A DNA stretch of 64,000 nt. Source: Xestospongia bergquistia. Its lineage: Eukaryota; Porifera; Demospongiae; Haplosclerida; Petrosiidae. Numbering within the stretch: the first letter of the stretch is position 1; the number at the start of each line of letters is the position of its first letter. Position numbers and translations under genes: made by a program. The stretch covers positions 7,481,275-7,545,274 of the forward strand of contig OZ014418.1 of assembly GCA_963965975.1 (NCBI GenBank). Reading direction: 5' to 3'. This document shows, one piece after another, positions 9,517 to 20,830 of this stretch. The notes under the pieces were generated by a model. That model was not told where the DNA came from. It saw nothing but the letters and a program-made list of their open reading frames with translations, and did not search any database.

Positions 9517-10311
9517 CTGAAAGAACCAACCTGTATTTCCAATCATGTCTTAATCTTTTTCTTCCTCTCTCTCTCTCCAAAAGATTAGATCCAAAGTCTT
9601 CACATTTTTCAAGTATGTTATTGTTAATTTTCTTTTCTCTTTCCCAACAGCGTGGGCAACAATGTAGTACTACCTCCACGTGGTGTTGCCTGGGGTCTCA
9701 ATAGTTCTTGTTAAGAACTTTTGTGATGCTAAATGTACTACATCAAATCCATCAAGAATTGTTCTTGCGTCTTTGTAACTTCATTTATTTTCTTTTTTAA
9801 TAGATTTAAACACGTCTGTATTGCTTTTGAAGACTCTACAATGTTCCTAATAATCTAGTTCCGAGTACATTGGATCACCTTTGACTGTTACATCATATGT
9901 CTAGATGATTAGTAACTGTATTCCATTCTTTTCTAACTTTTGTCTAATTTATTTTATATTTTTCTTTGTTTAAGTTTTTAAAAAACATCCAAAATCAGTT
10001 AGCTTTTAAGATGATTCAAATAGGAAGGTCTCGAAATATGGCTAGTTCTAAGATAGATAGAAAACATCCATTAGCTGGATGGAAAAAGTTATCCAAATTT
10101 TTAGCCCCTTATTTGAAGTTTTTTATTGCATTGCATAATATTTAAAATCGCTGGGAAACTACCTGTCAGTATCTTTCCACGTGGATAATTCTGGCTAGAG
10201 AGTTTACCGACGTGAACGGAAATCTTCTAAATTTTGTTAAGATTAACAATATAATATATATTTTAATATAAAGCTAACAAGAAATAATAAGCTCCGTATA
10301 CTGTTGCAAAC
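9517..10311 (+). other. Intergenic sequence with no recognised gene
   Basis: AT-rich. The first 250 bp look like a diverged continuation of the satellite neighbourhood (AAGAACT, GTTCTTGTTAAGAAC inverted repeat near 9700). The last 60 bp (AGCTCCGTATACTGTTGCAAAC) resemble the 5' flank of the other GST copies and are the probable promoter and leader of the third copy. Confidence 0.4.
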
Positions 10312-11126
10312 ATGGCTGCTTTAAAGTACTTTTTTGATGCTTTCTCCCAACCATCAAGAGCTGTGTGGATATTTTTAGAAGCTAATCAAATACCTTATCA
10401 ATCTTGTCTTGTCAATATTGCTAAAGGTATATCAGTAATTGATTTTTGAGTTTATTTTCTGCTTTACAGGTGAACACAGGACAAATGAAGATTTCCTAAA
10501 AGTCAGTGCAAATAAGACTGTACCTGCTATTGATGACAATGGATTCAAACTCTTTGAGAGGTAATCATACTATTTTGTGTTAATATATCTAGTCTATATT
10601 TATAGTGCTGCCATCATGAAGTATCTGGCTGCTAAACACAATGTTCCTGATCACTGGTATCCAAAGGATATAGAAAAGCGAGCCAACATTGATGAGTATC
10701 TTAGCTGGCATTCTGGCAATCTTCGAATGGGAGCTGCTGGATACATGTTCGTAAAGGTAATACTGTATGATCTAATACTCAATGCCAGTTCTATAGTATG
10801 TAGGAGTGAAATTACTTGGTATAGAACCTGACCCAGAAAGGGTTGATGAACTTAACAAGATGTTGCAAAAGAGCATGAAAAGACTGGAAACACATTTCCT
10901 TAATCAGACCCAGTTTATTAGTAGCAATGAGATATCTATTGCTGATGTACAAGCTGTATGTGAGTTCACACAATTCTGGATGGCAGATATAGAGATACTT
11001 CAAGATAACTTGCGTTTGACAAGATGGTTTAAAGATTGTCAAAAAGAACTTGCTCCTCACTTTGAAAAGGCTCATAAAATGATCAATATTGCACGTGAAA
11101 AAGGAGCCTTTAAAAGCAAGCTTTAA
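10312..11126 (+). CDS. GSTT: Theta-class glutathione S-transferase, copy 3
   Basis: Exons 10312-10426, 10470-10560, 10606-10756, 10797-11126 encode 228 residues. The active-site segment is DAFSQPSRAVWIF, then KTVPAID, VPDHWYPKDIEKR and SSNEISIADVQAV. Exon 2, intron 2 and most of exon 3 are almost base-for-base identical to the copies at 3.2 and 4.9 kb, whereas exon 4 has many substitutions (for example GIEPDPERVDELNKM, KRLETHFLNQ, FWMADIEI) and introns 1 and 3 are unlike. This patchwork suggests gene conversion over the middle of the gene. Intact and probably functional. Confidence 0.92.
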
Positions 11127-11195
11127 ACTTTGTCAGTGATGCAATAAATTGCTTAAGTTGGGTTTTGTAATTGACATAATTTTTTGTTGTAATGA

Positions 11196-12102
11196 TTATA
11201 TCTGATATTTAGCTATTGTTGTAGTTGGTTGTATATGAGAAGGAACTGCTGTTGTCTTTATGAGAACCTTTCTCCGTCTTAAACATTCCAGACCTTTCCA
11301 TGTCACTCCTGGACAATGATATATTTGACAATATTGTAATTGAGAGCAGTATTCTGCTATTTCTTGTATTGTTCTATCAGATATCCATGGGATATGGCTG
11401 AGAGATATTGTATGAAGTAATGGCAGGGATATGAGGAACGTCTTAAAGGGAAAAGGTGAACTATAGCCAGCTAACTGAAAGGATAGAAGATTATAATATT
11501 TGGTTTATATACAAAGGGTTTACCTCCAATATTTCAAGTTTTTGTTGCTTTAAAAGTACTTTAGTTAATTGAGTAGGGTCAATTTGAGGACTATCAGAAC
11601 GATATTCTTTAAGAGAAGTACACTCTTGCAGTAATACATCTAAATCATAAAAACTAAAAACCGAAAAGAGATGAAGCACTTGCAAAGACCGACAACATGG
11701 AGCTAATTCCACTAGTGTTTGAGATGAAAATTGAAAATGAATTCCTTGCAATTTGAGTTCATCTAACTCTCTTGTTCCATTTATTGAGACTGCTAGTAAA
11801 CAATCTTGCAATGTACATGCAGTAGGAATAGATTCACTGGAAATAAACCCACTGCCTTTAAGTGTTAGTCTCTGTAGCTTGTGACAATGTTTCAATATAT
11901 GATAAATTATCGAAGTTTGTTCCAAACTGTTTTCTTCATAGTTGATCTCATGGCACATAGTTTCATAATATAAGTATGTTATGTGATAAAAATGCTTGCA
12001 GACTAATCTTAAGGGCCATATTTCTAATGGAAGAAGATAGTTCAATATATGTGGTAGTACAACGTCTTCTACTGGCAATGATAACAGTGATACTCCAGCC
12101 AT
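11196..12102 (-). CDS. F-box protein with leucine-rich-repeat-like region
   Basis: Two exons (12102-11524 and 11474-11196) encode 285 residues. The N-terminus has an F-box: LPVEDVVLPHILNYLLPLEI, then RLVCKHFYHI, the usual Leu-Pro start and Cys-Lys-x-Phe pattern. The rest has irregular LRR-like strands (LQRLTLKGSGF, LDELKLQGIHF, LQVLHLF, LEILE, then LPLLHTISLSHIPWISDRTI and CSQLQYCQIYHCPGV), as in FBXL proteins. It should act as a substrate receptor of an SCF ubiquitin ligase; target unknown. The closest vertebrate member cannot be fixed by eye. It is head-to-head (131 bp) with the GST at 12234, and its stop lies 69 bp from the stop of the GST at 10312. Confidence 0.8.
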
Positions 12103-12233
12103 CTTTTGTTTAAAGTATACGGAGCAGCAATTTATTTACGCATTACATTTCTGTACAAATTTCAGAATGTTTCCGTATACTTGCAATATCCGGATATTCC
12201 TCTAGAGTCCATGTGAGTAAGGAAAGATCTGCT

Positions 12234-13058
12234 ATGAGTCAATTGAGGTTGTTTGCCGATACTGTGTCTCCACCATCACGAGCTGTGATGTTACTACTAG
12301 CTCATAACAACATTTCACACGAGTATGTGAGAGTTAGCCTCAAAGAGGGTGAGATCCTACCTAGCCACACCCCCTATTTTTTACTTTAACTTAGGTGAAC
12401 AGCACACAAATCCAGAGCTATTAGCTATAAATCCAAACAAGCGCATTCCTGCAATTGAAGATGGTGGATTTACTTTATTTGAAAGGTGTGCTATTATATA
12501 TAAGTTGACAATAGTAATGGTTCATCTCCAAACAGTGTGGCCATTTTGAAGTATATTTATAACAAATACAATCTCCCTGATCACTGGTATCCAAGAGATC
12601 TCAAAAAGCAAGCTCGGGTTGATGAGGCACTGTCATGGTTTCCTCAGAACATACGTTGTGGAGCATATTATCTAACAGTGAGTTAGTTCCTGACAATATA
12701 TTCATTGTATTTGCAGTCTGTACTGCCTAGGAGAACTGGTCAACCTACACCAGAACCCATATTAGAGAGTGCTCAAACTACTCTTAAACGCAGTGTAGAT
12801 ATTATAGAAACTTATTTTCTTAAAAGCACTAAATTTGTTGGAGGAGATGAGATTTCTATTGCTGATCTTTTATTTTCATCAGAAGTTTTTCAGTATTTAA
12901 AAATGGGTGCTAATCTTTGTGAAAGTCATCCTAAGATGACACAGTGGATGGAAGATGTGAAGTCATTCCTTGGTACTCATTATGATACTATACACAAAGA
13001 GGAATTTGAAACAATAGAAGCAAAAACTTTCTTTAATGAAATGAAATATTACAAATAA
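12234..13058 (+). CDS. Diverged theta-like glutathione S-transferase, copy 4
   Basis: Exons 12234-12348, 12395-12485, 12536-12677, 12717-13058 encode 229 residues. Exon-intron phases match the other three GSTs exactly. Protein identity is much lower: DTVSPPSRAVMLL for the active-site segment, KRIPAIEDGGFTLFE, LPDHWYPRDLKKQARVDEAL, GGDEISIADLLFSS. Exon 3 is three codons shorter. The Ser in VSPPSRA is the likely glutathione-activating residue. It is an older duplicate in the same locus and lies outside the recent homogenisation. Its substrates may differ from those of the close copies. Confidence 0.88.
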
Positions 13059-13239
13059 TTATGAGAACTTTTAATTATCTTTTTTTCTTAAGACAATATA
13101 AAACTTTCTGCTAAATATATATTTTAGTTATTATTTTTATAGTAGTAGTGGTGATTTACACAGAATAATGAAACGAAAAACATTTGAAAAACAGATCTTG
13201 TAGTTAATATTACAATTAGTGGAGAAGAACCAGAAGCAT

Positions 13240-14065
13240 TTATTTTAATTCTATTACCATTTTTGATGGTACGTCCATGCCCCCAACCACCTAATATTAA
13301 ACAATATAACAATAACTAGTATATATAAACTCACATCACAGAACTCCTCAAATGAGATTTTTCCGTCACCATCTTTGTCAGCGTAGAGTATTGTCTTGTC
13401 AACAATTTCCTGTAATTGTTTATCTGACAAATTATTTCCTACCATTGTCTTAAGAACCTGGAGAGAGAGAGAGTGTGTGAGTTGGTACCTTAATAGTTTA
13501 GTTTACTTGAAAGAGTTCTCCATTACTGATATAACCGTCTTGATCGATGTCATAGATTTTAAAAGCAACTAGATGAGGAAATTAATATATAGATTTCTTT
13601 AATTCATTTGTTGTTACTTACATTTCAATTTTTTTGATTGGTCTCCTTGTACACTAAATTGAGATACCCCTTCAATAAATTCTATTAACAATTAACTAAC
13701 TACCAATTCACTACCATTTTTGAATACCTTGGAAATCAATCTCTCCATTTCTATCTGTGTCTAAAATATCTATTACCCTTTTAACGAGAGGGTTCTGTTG
13801 TAATTCTGGTATGCTCATAAATTCGTCCATCGACAGTGATCCATTTTTGTTGAGATCTAATCGCTTGAACCGTTTACTTAACCTCTTGATTTCCTCAGGA
13901 TCAACTGGAATGAAACTTGGGAATGAGACAATGTCTAGTATTAGTCTGAGACTTACACTTGCTAGCTAGATCCATTGGTAAGGAATGTTCTACTCCCTAA
14001 AGGAAGAGATGATAGCATATTATTAGCAATAAAGTAATGCAATCACTTCTATTATTGCCTACCAT
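13240..14065 (-). CDS. PPP3R1: Calcineurin B regulatory subunit
   Basis: Seven exons (14065-14063, 13996-13959, 13915-13728, 13681-13622, 13568-13507, 13457-13335, 13290-13240) encode 174 residues, against about 170 in vertebrates. The first exon holds only the ATG, and a Gly follows it as in N-myristoylated calcineurin B. Four EF-hands are seen: [39 protein letters not shown] and [13 protein letters not shown]. The linker [16 protein letters not shown] and the C-terminal [12 protein letters not shown] match the family. It binds calcium and the calcineurin A helix to activate the phosphatase. It is head-to-head (148 bp) with the glucosidase II gene. Confidence 0.95.
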
Positions 14066-14176
14066 TATGACAGATTAGTAAATTTAGCTTATCGAGTCTC
14101 AAGATAACCACTAATGAACACTAACTACCACTTAAAAGCCTCTACCCTTGATTAGGAAATAATGACGTACGAAACC

Positions 14177-14186
14177 ATCACGTGAT
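14177..14186. promoter_or_regulatory. Palindromic E-box ATCACGTGAT in a divergent promoter
   Basis: A perfect 10-bp palindrome around CACGTG lies between the calcineurin B and glucosidase II starts, 27 bp upstream of the latter; a CRE-like TGACGT lies at 14163. CACGTG is bound by USF/MYC/MITF-type bHLH-ZIP factors. Function here is inferred from position only. Confidence 0.45.
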
Positions 14187-14213
14187 CACCCACGAGGCGT
14201 GCTCCCTCAAAGA

Positions 14214-17200
14214 ATGGCTACTCCAGTAGGGTCTTTACTACTCTTCATATTGCTTTCCAGTTATCTGAGTCCTACCAACTCTGTAGATAAAAATAATTTT
14301 AAGACATGCGACCAGTCTAGCTTTTGCAAGTAAACCTAATGATATAATCAAATTCTTTATGAAAGGAGCTTTATTAATTTATTAGGAGAAATCGAGCATT
14401 AACTCCTGGAGTCTCTCAATATACTGTCACTCCAGATTCTCTGATTATAGAAGATTCAGGTTGTAAGATGGACTTAGTCAATAAGGACACCGGAGTCGTC
14501 CTAACTGCTGACATAATTTCTGTTGTTGATAACATGTTTAGATTAAAAATAAATGAGAAAAACCCTATTCGTCAACGTTATCAAGCCGAAGGCTCATTAG
14601 TTGGAGAGCCAAAATTACAAAAGTAAGCCTGTTAATTTTTACAGATAGTCTTACTCAATTTTAGATGTACAGTACAACGTTCTAGTAATGGAGTTCATAT
14701 CACAGCTCAATCTACTGAAGTAGTTGTGACATTTGATCCATTCAGACTTGATTTCATGGTCAATGGAGAGATAGCTGTTGTATTAAACTCAAGAGGACTG
14801 CTTAATTTTGAACATTATCGAACAAAAAAGTGAGTGTTTTTATAATAGACCATGACATCATAATGACATCATATAATAGTCTTCCTAATCCCTCACATAC
14901 TGAGTCAGAGAATGAGGAGAAGAAAGATGATCATGAAGGAGGTGATGAGTCAGATGAAGACAAAGATGAAGAACCTTCATCTCGAGAAGATCAAGAAGAA
15001 CCAGGTTTATGGGAAGAAACATTCAAAACCCATCATGATTCCAAACCATACGGTATGTAAGTACAGTTGCTATGGTAACATGCAGTGGTTACTATAATAA
15101 CTTACATCAGTATATTGTATGTACAAAGTCCCTTTAATAGTTGGCCAGGGCATGACAGTAGGCGGAGTCAACCAGTTGCATTCTTCACCTTGTACTCTAG
15201 AGCAGTCACAGAACATAATGATATATAATGCAACTAAATAGTGACATCATGTAGATATATATAACTATATATGTATATATAGTGCATGCGGAGTGTGACA
15301 GGTGCTAGGTGGGTCGGGACCCTCCTATTAATTTCCTATTAATTAAGGAGATAATTTGATATACAATGTATTTAAACTGTCTTTTATATTTTTATGATTT
15401 GTATGATGACTTGGTTTTTGTGTATATAAATATTGTAGATTAAATTAGTCTGTCTATGATGAGAGGTTAAGGTAATGAGCTATTAGTAGCGATGACCTCA
15501 TTTTTCGTTCATACTCTGAGACGGTAATATTAATAATTACTAGGGGCACAATATTTACTTAAACTTGTTTAATACTCATTCTCTCGTAGGCCCCAGTTCT
15601 GTTGGACTTGATATTTCATTTCCTGGAGTAGAGCATATTTATGGTATACCCGAGCATGCTGACAGCTTCCTTCTTAAACCCACTAAGTAAATATCATATT
15701 CACACATTTGTCTTTACTTATTCCCCTTCAGTGATGATGACCCTTATCGTTTATTTAATCTTGATGTATTTGAATATGAGCTTAACAATAAAATGGCCTT
15801 GTATGGATCAATTCCTTTAATGCTAGCACACAAGTGAGATTAAAATTAGTGTATTATTTATATACTGTTATTAGTTGGAGTAAAACTGTGGGCGTGTTCT
15901 GGCATAATACTGCTGAAACTTGGATTGATGTGAGATCCTCAACTGCTGACCAGGTAATTACTATGTGTGGGTGTCTTTACTCCTCCTCTGCTCATCTCTC
16001 TAGAATATATTAGGTAAATTAATGTCAATTTTTAAATCAACTGATGATATTCCACAAACTGATACACACTGGATGTCTGAAAGTGGAATTATTGACATCT
16101 TTGTTATCTTGGGCCCACGCCCACATGATGTATTCCGACAGTATGCCTCTCTTACTGGTACACCTGCTTTACCACCTGTGAGTCATGTGACTGTTATGTG
16201 ATATGATTCAATCACTTTTTATAGCTGTTTGCTGTTGCATATCACCAATGTCGTTGGAATTATAATGATGAAGAAGATGTAGCTAAGTATGTCAGTTATT
16301 ACCTAGCATGATATTCTCTCTTTTATTACCCCCTCTGGTCCACTCTTACTCTATTAACTTATCCCTAACAGTCTGCTCTTTCTCTATCAACTTTGGCTCC
16401 CCTGATACCTCTGCCCTAATGCCTATCTTAACTTTACCCCCCCCCCTGGTTGGCCATCCCAATAGCTCTATTGACTTACCCCCCCAGTCGGCTGCCTCAA
16501 TAGCTCTGTTGACTTAGCCAGCCTAATTCCTCCAATGCTTATGTTAACTAGTCAGCTATATCAATACCTCTGTTAGCGTCAACCTTTATTTCCCCCACCT
16601 TGATACTTAATCTCCTTTTTACCTAGTGTGGACAGACTACTAGATCAACATGATCTTCCTTACGATGTTCTCTGGTTAGACATTGAGCATACTGATGGAA
16701 AGAAATATTTCACATGGGATAAAACTAAGTTCCCCAATCCAATAGAAATGCAAAACAGACTTGCCTCTAAAGGTAGAAAGGTAAATAATTATAATACTAT
16801 TAACAATTGACCACACCCTATTAATTAGATGGTAACAATTATTGACCCTCATATCAAGCGAGAATCAGGATATCACATTCATACTGTATGATAAATACTA
16901 AATTATTATTTATTGGCACCACCTATATAGGAAGCTGAAGCAAAAGATGTCTATGTTAAGAAAGCAGATGGATCAGTGTATGAAGGATGGTGTTGGCCTG
17001 GCAAGTTATATTGACCACACCCCCTCATTGTCTTCTGTCTATATAGGTAGTTCATCTTGGGTTGACTTTTTAAATCCAGACAACAGAAGATGGTGGTCTG
17101 AGAGATTTGCCCTAGATGTTTATGAGGTAATTATTGGATTAATTACAAATTAATTGACTCTGTTAATATCTAGGGGTCTACTCTTAATCTGTTTACCTGG

Positions 17201-18969
17201 AACGATATGAATGAGGTATTCATTAATATAATTATCTTGTTATTAAGAGTATCTCCTTGTAGCCCTCAGTATTTAATGGTCCTGAAATTACAATGCACAA
17301 AGATGCCAAACACTATGGAGATTGGGAACACAGAGACGTTCATAACATATATGGAATGTTACAAGTGAGACCTTGTTACTATATTTAGAACAGTTCTATA
17401 ATTAGTAACACTAGCATCAAGCAACTTACGAAGGTCATTTATTAAGGACTAAAGGACAAGAGCGCCCTTTTGTACTTTCCCGGGCTTTTTATGCCGGCAG
17501 TCAAAGATATGGTACATTCTTACAATATTAAATATATTATATTGTTGTAATAATAGGTGCGATATGGACTGGAGATAATATTGCTGCTTGGGACCACCTA
17601 CGAGCATCACTTCCTATGATCTTATCAGTGAGTATAGCTGGTTTGCCATTTGTTGGAGCTGATGTCGGTGGATTCTTTAAAGACCCTGATCAGGAATTGT
17701 TGACAAGATGGTATCAGGTATTGTCCGTTTATATTGCTATTCGTCCATTTGACTATGTATATATCTATATGAATATCTATCTGTCCTTTTAGACTGGTAT
17801 ATTTTACCCATTTCTTCGTGCACATGGTCATATTGATACTAAAAGAAGAGAGCCTTATCTTTTAGATCAAGACAAAAGAGATATCGTGCGAGAAGCTCTA
17901 CGACTACGTTACAAACTCCTCCCATATTGGTACACACTGTTTTATCAGAGTCATCTATCAGGTATGCCTGTAGCAAGGTAAGTGGGTGTGGTCAGTCTGC
18001 ATGTATTGATAACAATTAACAGACCATTATGGTTGGAGTTTCCTCGTGATAAAAATACTTATAATATTGATGATCAAATGATGATAGGTAATAATGAATA
18101 AGTTACATAGTAATTAATGGGTTTATTACTAGGGTCTAGTCTCATGGTACGACCTGTTATGGAACAAGGAGCATCATATGTACAACTTTACTTACCTGGT
18201 ATTAATTCTGTAAGAATACCAGGTCTATTTAGCTTATAACTAACTCTCCTTTTCTTCCTTTCTCTCTCACCTCTTCCTCCCTAGCTATGGTATGACTATG
18301 ATGATTACACAGTATATACTGGTAGTAAAAGACAGCATATTAATACTCCATTACAAAAGGTTTGGATAATAAGTGGTCACTGTCTATATTTTTCTCTTAG
18401 ATACCTCTTTTTATTAGAGGGGGACATATTATTCCTACTAAACAACGTGTACGACGCTCCTCTTCTCTTACTACACATGATCCTTATACACTCATTGTAG
18501 CTCTTGATAACAAGGTACTTCCTCTTAATAAAATAATTATATTGATATTATATGGGGGCTTAGGGTAAAGCAAAGGGTCAATTATTTGTTGACGATGGCC
18601 ACTCCTTTAATTATCAGAAAGGTCAATTTTTACTCCGAAAATTTTCATATAACAATGGTCAACTTACTAGCAGGTAATGAGTGGTCTTGTTATATTGTAA
18701 GTGCGTCTTTAGTTCTGCAGATCCTTCAGGTCAATTTACTACAAAAGCATGGCTTGAGAGAGTAGTAATTATTGGATATTCTAGTAAACCTTCATCTGTA
18801 TCTCTCACCATCGGTCAGTAATATCTTATATCACTCACTCAATCTCTCTCTCTTGTTAGGTGGTAGTAAACGTAATTTGAGGTCATCATACAATTCTGAT
18901 AAAAATGTTTTAGTGGTTGGAAAACCAGATGTAAATATTGCTAGCGATTTCACTCTGAATATCAGCTAG
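14214..18969 (+). CDS. GANAB: Neutral alpha-glucosidase AB (glucosidase II alpha subunit)
   Basis: A GH31 enzyme of the ER lumen that trims glucose residues from N-glycans on nascent glycoproteins. The start at 14214 gives a signal peptide ([21 protein letters not shown]), then [16 protein letters not shown] as in animal GANAB. An acidic Glu/Asp-rich stretch (about 14900-15000) precedes [15 protein letters not shown]. The catalytic domain shows [18 protein letters not shown], the nucleophile motif WNDMNEPSVFNG (split by an intron at 17216) and the acid/base region AIWTGDN. The C-terminus ends [18 protein letters not shown]. About 20 exons; first ones 14214-14329, 14386-14622, 14665-14829, 14880-15052. 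Two longer introns (15053-15589, 16287-16625) hold nothing recognised. One intron uses a GC donor (17001). Confidence 0.96.
17001..17046 (+). other. GC-AG intron in the glucosidase II gene
   Basis: The frame requires joining GGATGGTGTTGGCCTG to GTAGTTCATCTTGGG, giving [15 protein letters not shown] as in the family. The donor is GCAAGT, not GT, and fits the strong consensus that GC introns need. The intron is 46 nt, ends in TATATAG and contains the ACCACACCC motif. Confidence 0.8.
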
Positions 18970-19074
18970 TGTTATTAATACTGATGCTGGACACTTCGTA
19001 CTAGGAGTATGGACTATTTTGGGATTTCTAAATTTTAATAGGGTAGTTATCAAAAATAAACACTTGAACTAAAA

Positions 19075-20568
19075 TTAAGATTGAAATAGTTCCTGAGGTA
19101 GTGTGTCTACAACAAAACTAGTCTGTGTTCCTGGTAACGTCACAGTATGTGAGGCTATAGCTGACGACCGTTTTATCATTTCAGAGAAACTAAGACTTGT
19201 ATGTTTAGCAAGATAGTAGGCTAATGCCCCCACAAAAGCATCCCCAGCACCCTACACATACACATATAATTAATATGATATAACTCAATACTTACAGTAG
19301 TGTCTACGACATTAACATTTTCAGCTGGTATGTGATGTATTTCACTATCAGACATCTCTGTGAATAATACTCCAGCTCCACCCATTGTTAATACAACACT
19401 CTTTGGACCTTTCTTCAACAGGGCAGTCACTGCAATACGACCAGTTACAAGATCAGTGACTGGTTTTCCTGACATCAATTCGGCCTAAAATGAAAGCACA
19501 ATATTCATTAAAATATAATGATTTGGGGTCACTTTAATTTTGACCATTTGGTCCCAATTAAAAAAATTAGAATCAGCCCATGTCATTAAAATCAATTGAA
19601 TTTTTTGGAACATAGCGATATAAGGTAGTACAATAGGAAATACAAGATTCATTCATTATTCTTATAATTATATTCATTATTATAGGAATATAATTACTTG
19701 AATATAATTATAGGAGTATAGTTACTTACTATATTTCATTAGTGCATTATTGAATGATGTAATGGTGAATATTACTACTATTTCACACCCATCCATCAAT
19801 CCAATGACCTCAGTTTCATTTACACAAAGTATATCGGTATTCTTATAAAACTCATCTTCTAATCCAGCTTGACCAGGTGCAGCATTAAATATAGTTAGAG
19901 CTATATTACAAGTAAACATTATATACAATTAAAACTACTTACTGTTATATTGTTTAGCAAGTTGTAATGCTTGTAGCGTTGTCTCTGATGGTATCTCTAA
20001 TTGACATATAACAACTTTTGCATTTTCAATAAGTTCTTTAGCTCTGAGAACATCCTCTGGACTCAATAAGTTATTAGCTCCACTAATAATGACAATAGCA
20101 TTTTCACCTATAATTATTATAACAATAGAAAATTAAAAAGAGCAATACCTTGATTATTAACAATAATAGGTGCAACTCCTGAGGATGCTGATTGTGTTAT
20201 ATGAACATATTCCTCCTATTATAATTAAGAAAATAATATAATTAATCATTGTATTGTATTAATCCATACATTAACATTATTATCTTTGAAATTCTTTATT
20301 GTGTTATGACCAAATGCATCATCACCAACTTTAGCAACCATAGCACTGACTACACCTAGACGAGCAGCCATGATGCATTGGTTGGCACCCTTGCCACCAA
20401 ATCCTTGACTGAAACTTTGCCCTTTAATAGTTTCTCCAGGTTTGGGGAGTCTTGGGACATAACTAGAATGAAAGCAAGGAGACACAAAAATACACTACCC
20501 CTACTAAATATCTACCTAACGAGATCTGTCATGCAAGAACCCACAACAACAACCTCAGCTGAAGACAT
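19075..20568 (-). CDS. RBKS: Ribokinase
   Basis: Phosphorylates D-ribose to ribose-5-phosphate using ATP (PfkB sugar-kinase fold). The start at 20568 gives MSSAEVVVVGSCMTDLVS, close to animal RBKS. The substrate-binding glycine-rich segment is GQSFSQGFGGKGANQ, followed by AARLGVVSAMVAKVGDDAFG. Later exons read NPAPGQAGLEDEFYKNTDIL and NETEV, then VVLTMGGAGVLFTE. The catalytic signature DTTGAGDAFVGALAYY is split by an intron (codons for DTT at about 19300, GAGDAF at about 19245). It ends PQELFQS. About eight exons with short AT-rich introns. Tail-to-tail with GANAB (105 bp), head-to-head with MLH3 (262 bp). Confidence 0.94.
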
Positions 20569-20830
20569 ATATAGCAACTAGTCTCGCTAGGCTAGGCCCT
20601 TTACTTAGAGGAAAAAGAATTTCATCAACTAAGTAATATTTAATAACTGTGGTTTATAATGAACCACATCAATCACCATAGAAGAGATCAATGCAGACAG
20701 AATTATTATTTTTAACCCAATCTTTGCTCATAATAATAAATTACCGACACCATGGCAACTAAAGTAATAATGTCTTAATATGTAATGTTTAACTCCTCTC
20801 CCTCTCTCTTTATATTCTCTAATATCAAAT

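Noticed and set aside
16308-16517. 69-residue plus-strand ORF
   Set aside because: Lies within a CT-rich intron of the glucosidase II gene, with no start context and no similarity.
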